Shown in pieces: positions 11,903 to 23,180 of a stretch of 64,000 nucleotides of DNA; the stretch's first letter is position 1, and each line of letters opens with the position of its first letter. Under the pieces are notes generated by a model. That model searched no databases. It worked only from the letters and a program-made list of their open reading frames with translations, and was not told the DNA's origin. This DNA comes from Cryptomeria japonica. Taxonomy: Eukaryota > Streptophyta > Pinopsida > Cupressales > Cupressaceae. The DNA lies in assembly GCF_030272615.1 (NCBI RefSeq), contig NC_081410.1, positions 140,468,849-140,532,848 of the forward strand, written 5' to 3'. Made by a program: the position numbers and the translations under genes.

Positions 11903-12625
11903 AGTATGTATGCTCATACTTCTGGTAAAGTACAAGGAAACAACATTGAAAGACTTTCACCACGTCAAGGAGGCAAGACACACCAAGCCCCCAGTGGACT
12001 AAGGATCTTACGACTTCGATTGACAAAGTAAAAGGGAAGATCATGAAGGAGAACCATGACTGTCAGTAGTAAGGCTCCCTCACTATGAGTCATGCAAGAA
12101 AGATATCAAAAATTTTCAAGGCAAGGATAAATTTGCCAAGAAATTTTCAAGTATCTTGAAAAGATATGAACGGGATGTATGCCCCCCTACGTTAAAGTGA
12201 TCGCACATGCCTCACCAGGGGTGATTGTTTTAACGTAGTGATACACATAAGAAATGAGAAAGGAAAGGAGCACGTTATCACAAGGATTTAGCCCCCAAGT
12301 GTGAGATAAACCCAAGGATAATAGACACAAAGCACAAAGCACGAGGTGACTTCGCTTTCCTCGGGGTCAGTATGCTATATGATAAGTCATGTATATATAT
12401 CATATGTATGTATGCATAATTGTTCTTCATTCCCCAATCAAGGAAGGTCACCTAGAAGAAGGGAACACATGTGTCTTTTGAGTCAACATGAGAGAGATCG
12501 AGAGATCTCAATGCTTTGCATCGTCCTCAAGTAGACAACACCAAGGACAACAAATAGAAGAATGAGAATAACATATAGAAGAAGTAACAAAAGAGAGGAG
12601 GAGAGAATCTGCTATGCTAATGTAA
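11903..12625. other. 3' untranslated part of element A
   Basis: About 0.7 kb between the end of the gag ORF and the PPT. No open frame with family features. B carries a nearly identical stretch (26119-26835). It holds several CCCCC-rich spots (for example 12291-12296) but no feature I can name. Confidence 0.6.
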
Positions 12626-15600
12626 CTAGTCTAGCATGTCATCTACCCCCCGATCTTGCTGATCAATGTTTTGGGAAGGCAGGGAACACGCTAGAGGAGG
12701 AACATCCAACACAGCAGATGGAGCTATCACAAGATCCAAACAAGGGCTATGTTCATGTTCCGAGCCACATTGTTCTTGTCTAGGAGCTAGGATAAGTGCT
12801 TTAGAAAATTCATTAGATAAATGGTTATCAACATCAACAAGTTCATATTCACTATCAGAAGCAAGAGGAGTAACATTTTCATCATGAATAACATTTTCAT
12901 CTATATCATCATCAAGATTTATAAAAATAGGATCTTTAACTCGCACCGGATCAAGACCATCATGCATCTTATGTTTAGGAGATCTAGGCTCAATGTCCGG
13001 CTGAGGAGAAAATGGAATAATGCTTGTTCAAGGTGTTTTTGGAGATTGTAAAGTTTGAGCTCTAAGACGACACTTTCGCCGGCGTTCACGTGCAGAACGA
13101 TTTCGTCTAGTCTTAGTAGGAAGTGGAGAAGACTGAGGAGGAGGAATGTTCTCATCCTTAGCACTTGGGTGTTTAGGTTGTGGTCTCTTAGGCTGGATAA
13201 TAGGAGAAGAAGAAGGTCTCTTCTCTCTATAAAAAGAAGGAGGAGGAACTGCTCCATATAAAGGAGGAATTTTTGGTTTAGGGAGAAGACCAAGTCCATC
13301 ATGATGAGGAGGTATAGGTCTACTCTTAGGAAGTTTATTAGGTATAGACATAGTCACATCCATAGGGATGGGTTGAGAATCTTCTTGAGGAAAGACATTA
13401 GTTTTATCTTTCAAAGGAAGAACTTCCTTCTCAAGAATGATAGGAATATCAAGTTTAGGTGCTCTAGGTTCACTTAGAGATAGGATCATATCTGTTTTCC
13501 ACTTTTGATAAGATTTGAAAAGATGATCACTTCGCGGAGGAAGAGATTGGAATTGTTTAGGCCAAAAGTAATCAATAGGAACACTAGAGGTTCTTTCAGC
13601 TGGTTTAAAGAGACTATGATTGACAGTAACAACTTCACCATTATGGGGAAATTTCAAACACTTATGAATAGGAGAAGCAATAGCTTTCATGGAAGATAGC
13701 CAAGGATAGCCAAGCTTCACACAAAATTGTTCGGAAGATAGAATAATAGCAAAGTTCACATCAAGAGGTTTGTTATGGACCTCAATAGGCAATGTAATAG
13801 AACCAATTGCAGGAGAAGAAAATGCATCAAATAATTTCACAATCACATCTGTTTTGTCATATATCACTTGATTCAATTGCAAAGTAAAAAGAAATTCTTC
13901 AGTAATAACATTAACCATGCACGAAGGATCAATAAGCACTCCACGGCAAGGTGTATTCTTAACTTTTGCAACTATGTATAAAGGACCATCAGGTGCCCTA
14001 ATGGTTTCACTGGAATCAAATGTGATGGAAGGTTCTTTAGGGATTTCTTGCTACTCTACAAAGTTAATCACATTCGGAGTCATAGACACAAGACCATCAG
14101 ATGAGAGAGAGGAATCATTAGCCTCAATTGCATTAAAGGTATGAGAAGGCAATGGATCAGTGAAAATCTGAAGATTTTGGTTAGGAGGAGCTACAGATGT
14201 GTTGCCTTTATCATTCACTCCAGAAACAGAGATAGTATTGTTATCAATCAAATCTTGAATTTTACCCTTTAAAGAAAAACATTTTTCAGTATCATGCCCA
14301 GGCTAACGGTGAAATTGACAAAAAGCTTTGTTATCAAAATAAGGTGAAGTAATCTTTGCAGGATCAATTTGTCTTATAGGAGGAAGAGTAAGCACATTTT
14401 TTTCCAATAACTTATTCATAATACTATGCAATGATTCATTCAAAGGAGTATACTTTCTTTCTTTCTTGAAAAATTTAGAAATAGGAGGCACACCTGATGC
14501 TGCATTCACATTGTTGTTGATGATATTGAATTTGATGGATCTCTGTTCGGTTTAAACTTCCCAAATGGTTGTTGACTGCTATCACCCTTATCACTCGGAG
14601 CCATAGGATGTGATTGTTCCATTTGACTCACAGTCAGTTGATAATTGTGAAGAGTTGCACACAACTGTTGGAGAGAAGTAAACTCAAAAAACAGAAGTTT
14701 GTCTCGAATATCTTTTTGTAAATTAGAAATAAAGATTCTTTGAATATCATTATCAGGTACTGGAAAAGAAATTTGAGCATACAAATGCTTATATCTACCA
14801 ATGAAATCAGTCACTTTTTCTTTAACACCTTGTTTACAATGCATTAAATCAATCAAAGTAACTTTAGGACTTATATTGTTTTGAAATTGTTGAATGAAAG
14901 CATTTGCAAGTTGTTCGAAAGAAGTAATAGAATAAGAAGGCAACGAGCAATACCATTGTAGGGCTTTGTCTCTTAATGTTCTAGTGAATAGTTTTGCAAG
15001 CAACCTTTGGTCATAAGCAAAATCAGTACAAATTGTTTGAAAAGTCTTAACATGTGTTAGAGGATCTCCTTTACCATTATAAAGTTCCAAATGCGGGATT
15101 TCAACATGTTTAGGAGGGATAGCTTGAACAATGTCAAGAGAAAGTGGGCTCGCAACATCAAATGTGGGCACACTAAACTTAGATTGATTCATAGAGGCAA
15201 TTTGTTGCTGTAAAGAAGAGACAGTTTGTGCAAGATTGTTAATGGTCGCTTCAGTCGAAGAGTTCATATTGGATGTGTTAGACTGAGATGGAGGTGTTAT
15301 GTTATTGAAAGAAGGTAGAGAGTAAGGTGGTGGGACTCTATGATAATTAGTCATAGGAGATGATTGGACAGGAGGAATACTACAAGGAGGGATGGAATGG
15401 TTAAATGAATTGCCCCCTTGCGTCATGTTCATTTGTGGAGATGTAATAGGAACACTCATTGAAGGGACGAATGAAGAAATCAGATTGAATGAAGGAAGAG
15501 GGTTAATTGAAGAAGAAGGGTTGCCCCCATGACTGGTGATCATAGGAGAAATGTCTTGTATAGAAGTAGCCATGATGTTTGATGTAAAGGTAGGTATACT

Positions 15601-16047
15601 AGCAATAGGAGTTGTCAAAGGAATAGAATGATTGACTTGTGTAGGAGGTTGTGTATAACCCAAATTTTCAGCACAACTCTTCATAGGCATCACATTCGAA
15701 TTCACAATGTGTGAAATACCACGCAAAATATCAATTCCATTCTTATCACTTTGAAGCATACGTTTTAGACCCTCAATTAAAGGAAGAGCTTGACTATCAG
15801 GGTATTCTTGAGACATCCATTGTCGAAAATCGTCAAATTGGTTATCCAATTTTGAAAGTTGTTCTTCAGAAACCTCATGGAGAGCTTCTTCGTCATTAGG
15901 AGGATTAGAGGAATTACCCGTGTCCTCGTTAAAAAGGCTATTCAAATTAGGTTTCATCTCCTCAGTAGTTAAACCTTGGAAAGACTTAATTCTACGGCTT
16001 CATCTAACGGGAATAGTGTAAGTAGGGCTTATTGTTGTAAAACTCAT
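12626..16047 (-). pseudogene. Element A gag plus protease-like ORF, broken copy
   Basis: Same protein as the intact ORF of B (see 26836-30261). It starts at the ATG at 16047 and is broken by an early TGA (B has CGA), a 9-bp deletion plus a 1-base deletion near 14530 that shift the frame, a TAG within the zinc knuckle near 14303 (B has CAG), a TAG near 14053 (B has CAG) and a TGA near 13025 (B has TCA). Recognisable parts are the Gag core (QWYCSLPSYSITSFEQLANAF), the knuckle remnant and the protease-like segment (GVLIDPSCMVNVI). It cannot make the full protein. Confidence 0.88.
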
Positions 16048-17199
16048 GCACTAGAGAAGGAGAGAAAACTTTGATTTTAGAGGTAGCAATTTTTAGTAAA
16101 ATCAGCCAATCTTCTGGATTTAAGCTGTTAAATGCAATCACAACAGTCTCCCGAAATTTCGGAAAAAATGCCCGGGACCGTGGCGCCCGGAGTGCAACAC
16201 GGTCCTTGTAACTTTTTTCGAAATTTGTAGGGATGAAAGGTATGATGATTTTAGAGCTAATCTGAAAAAAATTGAGTGATTTTATGATCTGTAGATAGGC
16301 CAAATTAAAGTTGCAATCTCAAAATTGAACCCTACCCAGATTGTCGAAAAATGCAAAATTTGAATTTTTGAAAAGAGAGGGAAACTGAAATTTTGAATTT
16401 TATGATTTTAGAGGGAATGTCAAGAGCAATGCAAATTTTGAAATTCAAAAATTGACTCAATTTCACGCAAAATTCAATTTTGAAAGCGGAAATCAAAGTT
16501 GTTGTAATTAAGCACTTAATTTCAAAAGTCACAAAATGCAAGAATTTGAATAAAGCACTGAAATTTTTAATGAATAATAACACACTTTTCAGATTTAGGA
16601 CAGTAAGAACACAATTTTGACACAAAATTTCAATTTCAATGATTTTTAAATGTTTAGAAGCCTTAATCCAAGCAATCACAAGACCAACTTTGACTGTTAT
16701 TTTGAAGGTGTTAAAATTGATAAAATCAGCCAAAATTTTGGATTTTAGCAGGAAAATATAGTAAGATCTCACTCCCGAAATTTCAGAAAAAATGTCGGGG
16801 ATGATGGCGCTCGGCGCCACGGTCCTCGCAACTTTTTTCCAAATTTCCAGGGATGAAAGATATTGTGATTTTATTGCGGAATCCAAAGTTACAGCTGATT
16901 TGGAGATGTTTTGATTAGTGAAATTGTCGGACAAAGGTTGAATCAAGAGGGTTTCAAAAATTAGGGTTTTGACACTTAACCAGTTAATTTTCAGAATTAA
17001 AGCACAAATATGAATTAAAAATTTGTAATAGAAGGGCAGATCTGAAACAGGCATTAACATTTAGACATTTCGCAGGTTCAATTACTAAAAAGAAAATTTA
17101 GGGTTTTTATGCAATCACCTCTAAAATTTTGCAAAAGATCAAACATGGAAATGTAATCAATTTTTTTTTTAGATCTAAGCATGAAAAATCAGAAAGGAT
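16048..17199 (-). other. 5' leader of element A with diverged direct repeats
   Basis: 1.15 kb between PBS and gag start. It holds two diverged direct repeats of about 110 bp (around 16150-16260 and 16770-16880), each with CGAAATTTC and a GC-rich inverted repeat of the form GGCGC-(C/T)CGG-(C)GCC; the LTR has a third version. A 242-codon open frame (17060-16332) is kept in both A and B, but its AT-rich, Phe/Ile/Lys-heavy product has no known motif and may be chance. The hairpins could be RNA packaging or dimer signals; that is inference. Confidence 0.6.
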
Positions 17200-17218
17200 G
17201 TTCACGTCGGGTTCACCA
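17200..17218 (-). other. Primer-binding site of element A
   Basis: The minus strand reads TGGTGAACCCGACGTGAAC, four bases inside the LTR edge. The same sequence serves B, and TGGTGAACCCGACATGAAC serves J. Its RNA complement ends in CCA, as a tRNA 3' end should; I cannot name the tRNA with confidence. Confidence 0.75.
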
Positions 17219-17221
17219 AAA

Positions 17222-18481
17222 TGTAAAGCGGAAAAATCGCAATCGAACCCTAGTTGCTCTCCCCTCTTCTGACTCCGAGGAGAGAGAAGGGAGGTTCGCT
17301 AGGATTCGATGGTTTTTCACTTAGGGGAGAGACTTTACATTCAAAAGAGGGGTTGAAACTCATAAGATCCAATCCCACACAATGTAAGATTGGATGCTAA
17401 ATGAATTTCAAGGGTTAGGAAAGCAAGGCTACCCTCTTTTGTAAAGAATGTTGTTAAGGAGATTAAGCTAGGAATGCATAGAAAGTCATAAAGATTCGCT
17501 TATAAACTGAGTTCGGGTTATAGGATGAAGCTGCGGACCTGGAATTAGCAGTAAAATGTCGATACAGCGCTGTCCTGCAAATTTGAGCAAAAGTTGTTGG
17601 GACGATGGCGCCCGGTGCCACGGTCCTCCGAAAAATCCGCAAAACGAAGGGGGATCTGTTTGTCTCTGCACAAGGATTCCAGATCTTCAATTTCAGCCGC
17701 GTACCTGCAACCTACACACAGAAAAGAGAAGACGATTGGGGGGTTAGGGATTAGGGGTTTGCCTTTAGGTCAAACCCCGGTTTTGGAATTAACCAAGAAA
17801 TGAGCAAGTGCTGTAAATGTAAATGTATGTAAAACAAGTACTAATACCTTGTTCTAAGGATGTTTGTATCCTTATGTGCGAAGGTTTAGATGTTGTATGT
17901 TGTATGTTGTATGTTGTAGCATGTAGTATGTGATCTCCTCTTCAATGGTTGAATCCTTGTCTTGAATGCAACACTTAGCCTTGAATGGAGACTTGAAATG
18001 ATCAATTGCTTGAATGCTTGAATGCTTGAGTATAATTTCCACGCTTTGTACACATATCCTCTTCATGCCAAATGAGAGAGAAAAATGTAGTTTATATACT
18101 TGTCAATTAGGGCTGATAGACTGATTTTCCCGACCTTAGGCCGACCAGGAAAGTTAATTTCCAATTTGCAAACAAAAAGACCCGAGACCCCTTAGGAGAC
18201 CGGGCCCAAAATAGGACCCAGGGACCAGGGCGCTGGGCGCCATGGTCCTGGGGACCAGGGCGCTGGGAGCCCTAATCCTGAAGGACCAGGGTGCTGGGCG
18301 CTCTGGTCCCACCTCCCGGGACAGCAGGGTGCAAGGAGGTTCAGGCCAGGGTGCTTGAAAAATGCAGTTTTTAGTGTCGTGAACAAGTTTCAGGGTCTCC
18401 ATTCAGGTTGCGTGTTGCGTCGCCATCGTGAAGACCGAAATGCAGTCGAAATTGCAAGTGTCGCAATTTTAGGACACTACA
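17222..18481 (-). repeat. 5' LTR of element A
   Basis: 1,260 bp; differs from the left LTR by scattered substitutions and by one extra minisatellite unit (three units at 18221-18310). Confidence 0.9.
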
Positions 18482-18580
18482 ATAGTATTATGCACTAAGT
18501 TAGGTTAAGTTATATTTGGGTTGAAGTTAATAGACAACTGATTCACCCCCCAGCCCCTCTCAGTTGCCTCCAGGTCCTAA

Positions 18581-18898
18581 AAACCTTCATATATTAATCC
18601 TTAAGAGATAATTGCATACATAAGCTGCACTTGAAAATACTCCATTACAGTTTGTTTGCATAAAAAGATACTTCTTCATTCTATAGACTTCCCTAATAAA
18701 TATAACTTGCAGTCCTTCCAAGCAGTATGTTTTTTCTGAATCCTCTATGCCTTTACATACAAAATGACTCATTATAAATACACATGGTAAGAGATACAAA
18801 TGGAAGGACACACCCTTCCATTATCCTAACAACTAACTGAAAAGCAACTAAACAGCCTAATGAAAACATCAATTACATTACAAAAACTAAATAATGAA
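18581..18898. other. Non-coding flank downstream of orphan ORF L
   Basis: About 320 bp between an LTR end and the stop of ORF L. AT-rich, no open frame, no recognisable repeat. It could be the 3' untranslated part of L. Confidence 0.4.
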
Positions 18899-20055
18899 CT
18901 AAGACTTTTGATCTAGCCGCTGTCCACACTTCTCAATATGCCACAAATAGCCCGCATCCTTGTAGGTTGTAGCATTGAATATTGCATCCCTGGCTACATT
19001 CTCGATCATGTAAAAGTTCTCGAACTGATTGGTCATGTCATTCATATCAAGAATATTTGTCTTGGCAATGGCTTGGGCTGCACTAAGTAAAGACTTACAC
19101 TCAGAAAGCCATACAATCTTATCTTTAATTACACCTGCATCGTCTACCAAATAAGGAACCCCACACTGGACAATTTGTTGGCACTCGTCAAATTTAGATT
19201 TCAATTCCTTTTTGAATTCATCATGTGTGATGAGAAAACCCTGAACCTTCTTCTTTACCTTTTCCCTGGTCAATGCATCTTGTAACAACACGTTAAGTCT
19301 ATCTCGAATTCTGGTGTTTGAAACCATATTGTCCATGTTCCTCTGATATACTTCCCAGAATTTTTCCAATGCCTTCTCCATATTGTCATATATTTTACTC
19401 ATCAATACACAAGTAGTATCAACCCTGATCCTCTTCATCTCCCTCTTCAACTTAGTGTGCTCATAAGCTAATTTTTCAAATTTCTTCTTCCAGTGGCCTC
19501 CTGAATTAGTAATTTGAGGGATCGGGTGCCCACTTCTTTTAAGAGTTTCCACATAAAAGGCCTTATATTTATTCTTCTCTGCTATTTCACGTTTCATTTG
19601 AGCCTTATTGAATTTTGAGATATTAATACCTATGTCAGCAATGACCATAGGATCTACCTCTCCAACTTTCAAGGTCATCATGTGACCAAAGGCTTTGTCC
19701 ACATCTATGATTTCTGGCCTTTTATTTGGGGATTACAATGCCCATAACAACATTTCTTATTCATCAAGATCATACCTCAATCCAATGAATATATCATTAA
19801 CCCCTCGGACATTCAACTTGAAGTCCTTATTGTCTACATGTAATAAGCTGTCAAAAATGAATGATGCACTCAAATCCCATCCTGGGAAAAGAATAATACC
19901 TACTTCCAATAGCAACTATCTTCCTCTCTAAGGGGTCATTGTCTCTATTTCTGCATCAATATCAGCTTTAATATTTTGCAACATTTCCTCCTCATTTTCT
20001 GGTGTGATATTTGGCATTGCTTCCCTTAGCTTCTTCCCTTTGAAGTGGTATAAGA
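18899..20055 (-). pseudogene. Orphan ORF L, C-terminal half
   Basis: Continues the ORF at 35875-37653 on the other side of element C (TSD TAAGA). The last 267 codons are open: a Lys/Glu-rich, mostly helical protein (KFNKAQMKREIAEKNKYKAF, FEKLAYEHTKLKREMKRIR) with coiled-coil character. The part before it (GWDLSASFIFDSLLHVDN, LNVRGVNDIFIGLRYDLDE) is broken by several TAG codons. I do not recognise the protein. No intron signals were needed to follow the frame, which suggests a transposon or retrocopy ORF rather than a normal plant gene. Confidence 0.6.
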
Positions 20056-21217
20056 TGTTACTACTTATCAAGTTGCCATTAGTTTTATATTCAAAGTCAT
20101 ACTATACATTCTAGTCTGTTAGCACTGCCGAATCATGCAGTCGGTATGTACACATAGAAGTCGGTATGCACAGTCTAGTCAGCTATAGAAGAAAGCAGTT
20201 ACAGAATGTAGTACACATCGAACTATCTACCGAGTATCTTTTTGAGACAACCGAGCAGTAAAGATGACACACCGAGTTGACATACACCAAGTGAAATGTG
20301 TCACCAGATACATTGAACCTGGACATGCATATGAAAACGTGTTACAAGATCGAGGCACATCTAACTGTTATTACATTGGAAATTGCACCAGAAGATTGTG
20401 TATGATTCCAAGGACAATTTAACCAATGAAATATTTTGTATAGTTATTCATTCGATAAATCTTGTTTGTAAGATCGAAGCAATGAATTAGATCATCGTTT
20501 TAAGAGATCTATTTATACAACATGAGTTAAGAGCAAGGTATGTGCATGTATAAATGAAGGAAGACTGTTACAAAGACATAGAGGTCACCGAGAAGGTTTT
20601 CAAAGAATAGTCAAAGAACAGAGTAAACAAAAGGGTTTACCGAGTTACTATATGGGTTACCGAGGTATGCTATATGCAAGGTAATCTTATTCTGAGCACA
20701 TAGAATCTACTATAACATTTCAGATGTAAAGTTGCAGATATTTGTAATGATTTTATTGTAATATTGTGAAGATTGAAAGAGAAACCTTTAACAAGGTAAA
20801 AGACTCTAACCAAGTCTATAAGTTGTAAAGCCTCTAACCAGTTGCAACATTCCAAATAAATGTTGTAAAATCCTTTAGCAAGGTAGATCTAACAGATCTT
20901 GTTACTCCTAATAGGGTAAGCTATCAGAAATAGCTAAATGTAGCTCTAACTAAGCATTCTTTATTATTGTAGTAGTGAAGTTGTGGGTGTCATCCCCACC
21001 GCAGTTTTTCTCTCTAACCAAGAGTTTCTGCGTAACCAAAATATTTGTGTTATGGAGTGAATCATGTATGATTGTTATCTATTTGTTTTAACTTTATTTT
21101 ATGTTACTATACTATTCTGTTTATGCATAACATTAAGGTTATTATTCAAGAAAAGTTTTGGAGTACTGATTAACCCCTCCCCTCTCAGTACATTAGCTTT
21201 CCATATTGGGCCTAACA
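20056..21217 (+). repeat. 5' LTR of element C
   Basis: 1,162 bp, TGTTACTACT to GGCCTAACA. It holds GTGGGTGTCATCCCCACCGC, GTTTTTCTCTCTAACC and, near the end, TTAACCCCTCCCCTCTCAGT, the shared signatures of the Copia-like LTRs here. Confidence 0.92.
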
Positions 21218-21231
21218 ATTGGTATCAGAGC
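21218..21231 (+). other. Primer-binding site of element C
   Basis: ATTGGTATCAGAGC directly after the LTR; the last twelve bases are a perfect TGGTATCAGAGC, complementary to plant initiator tRNA-Met. Confidence 0.93.
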
Positions 21232-21279
21232 TTGAATCTTGGAAAAGGGTTTAACTACCTAAAGAGAAAGATCTTATCA

Positions 21280-22632
21280 ATGGAAGGCTATAAACAATCT
21301 CGGAGGATTGTGTATCTGCAAGAAGAGCTAGATGATGCAAATCAAGTGATTGCAGACATGCAAAGGCAAATGCAAAAATCTCTGAAAGTAAGAAGAAGAT
21401 TATCTGATGACTTGCAAGATTCTCAAGAGTTAGTGGAACAAATTGAGACATCATCTGAGAACAGTATATCTGAAGAAGCTGAAGAAATGATTGGAGTGTT
21501 GAAAGAAAAGAAAAAAGCATTGGCTGATCAACTAAAAGCAATGAAAAGAGAACATGAACATTTCATCACACAGATGACTGAAAATCTAGATGCATTAAGG
21601 ACAGCTAAGGATAAAGCAAGAGATCTACAAAGAGAGAAACAACAACTTGAAGTCTTAGTATCTGATAAGAATGATGAAATCATAAGGTTGATTGGGATTC
21701 AACAAAATATGATAGATCAACTGGGTTATGCACATCATGAAGCAATTCTGAAGAATGATGAGAATCGAGCATTGAGACTTGAAGTATCAAGGTTGACCGA
21801 TGAACTTGAAACAGAGAAGAAATCAAAAGAAACATTGAAGAAGAGTTATGATGCATCAAAAATGTTGGATGAGCAACTGAATACAAAAAGACCCAACAAA
21901 GATGCAGGACTCAGTTACAAAGGAAAAGAATCTACCAAGAAAGGAATTCATACTACCGAGAGAGGAGAATCATCAAAGCAAGCTGGAAATAGGAATAAAA
22001 TCAAAAGGAAGAAGCCTATTTGCTACTATTGTGGAAATCAAAGTCATACTGCCAACATATGCTAGACCAAAAAAGGTAAGCAACTGAATATCACTAAGTC
22101 AAATGATTATTGTTACAATTGCAATAAATATGGTCACACATATAATCAATGTAGGACAAAGTCTGTTAACAAGTATCAGAAGGCAAAATTCAAAGGGTTT
22201 TGTAAAAAATGCAATAGATATGGACATAGTACCGAGAAGTGTTGGCTTAAGCAAAAGAACCACATGTGGCCTACACACCGAGCAAACACTAGAGGTTACC
22301 AAACTCACACAGATCCTTACCGACAATATGCAGCAGTACCATGGGATTACAATACAAGAATATGATGTGAATGTTGTGGAAGATATGGACACATCAGTGC
22401 CAACTATTTTATAAGGTTTAGAATGAACAACCGAAGAGCATGGAGAAATCCTAGTATGGCATGTTTTCATTGTCACAAAGTTGGACATTTAGCTAGAGAT
22501 TGCAGAGATCAACCTAGAGGAGACACTGAAGAGATAACAGAAAAATTCAAGATGATTTGGAAAAAGAAGGAAATCATGTCAGATGAAGAAAGCACCTTAC
22601 CTACCAAGTTAGGTGCACCTATTTCAAATTAA
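21280..22632 (+). pseudogene. Element C ORF1: coiled coil plus five zinc knuckles (Gag-like)
   Basis: Start chosen at ATG 21280 (MEGYKQSRR), the first after the PBS that lines up with E; upstream codons belong to the LTR. Residues 1-220 are a long coiled coil (LQEELDDANQVIADMQRQM). Then come a basic linker and five knuckles: CYYCGNQSHTANIC (SH in place of GH), CYNCNKYGHTYNQC, CKKCNRYGHSTEKC, CECCGRYGHISANY (last Cys lost) and CFHCHKVGHLARDC. Two in-frame stops, TAG at 22063 and TGA near 22363, break it; otherwise it is one frame of 451 codons. The likely role is nucleic-acid binding and packaging of the element RNA, by analogy with nucleocapsid knuckles. Confidence 0.88.
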
Positions 22633-23180
22633 TCAGGAAAGGTATGAAGGGACTGCATTCTCTGAAGGTTAAAATCATAACGGTTCCTATTCTAGTATGT
22701 ACTAAATTCAAAATTTGCATAGTTAAGATGCATTAGTAGGTTTGAAATTCTATCAAAAGTACTTTACAGGAAACCTATCAAGTCGGTGAATACAGGAAGC
22801 CTGTCAAGTCGGTAAATGAAGCAAATTTGGTCACTCGGTTAAAATGAAAGAAATGAGAATAAATTGGCTAAAGGTAAACCGAGTACATTTAATGTCTTGA
22901 CCTAACCCGCATGGAGCCCGATAAGGTATTTTGTGTACTTAAAGGTATTTTCGCGGTCATTTTCATTCACCAAGTTTTCAAAAGCGCAGAGCAGAGTGAA
23001 TCAAGGCAATCAAACTTCATTCAAAGTGAATCCAAGGTATTTACATCAAATCTCATCACATTGTTAAGATGGTTTTCCGATCTTGTCTGATTGCTATTAT
23101 CTACCGAGTGTGAAGCATCTGCCGTTTGTAAACCGTCAAACCCTAAGGATAGTTTGCTAAGTTTTATCTGAAATTTACAA
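22633..23180 (+). other. Spacer between ORF1 and ORF2 of element C
   Basis: About 550 bp without an open frame. It contains GTCAAGTCGGT repeats near 22780-22815. It might hold the leader for ORF2 translation or a second promoter; no specific signal was identified. Confidence 0.45.

Larger units (their letters stand above)
10652..18481 (-). mobile_element. Element A: Gypsy-related non-autonomous LTR retrotransposon (gag only)
   Basis: 7.8-kb element on the minus strand with LTRs 10652-11881 and 17222-18481 and an internal region of 5,340 bp. The TSD is CTAGT (10647-10651) against ATAGT (18482-18486), one mismatch. The LTRs start TGTAGCGTCC and end GCTTTACA on the coding strand. The only coding unit is a gag plus protease-like ORF (broken here, intact in B); there is no RT, RNase H or integrase, and no room for them. 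Same family as B; the two internal regions differ by one base in length. Confidence 0.92.
10245..18580 (+). repeat. 3' half of a Copia-type LTR, split by element A
   Basis: Own sequence is 10245-10651 plus 18482-18580. It matches the last part of the LTRs at 46050-48579 and 56292-57350 (TTCAAGGAAGGT, GCTTAACCGGTACT, TCTGCATGTGCAGACC, then TTCACCCCCC...CTCTCAGTTGCC). It ends GGTCCTAAAA instead of CCTAACA, with no PBS after it, so it is a 3' or solo LTR. Its left half lies beyond element N, which inserted into it at TAGAC. Confidence 0.75.

Noticed and set aside
21218-21231. tRNA gene at the PBS
   Set aside because: Only the complement of a tRNA 3' end is present; no cloverleaf in the flanks.
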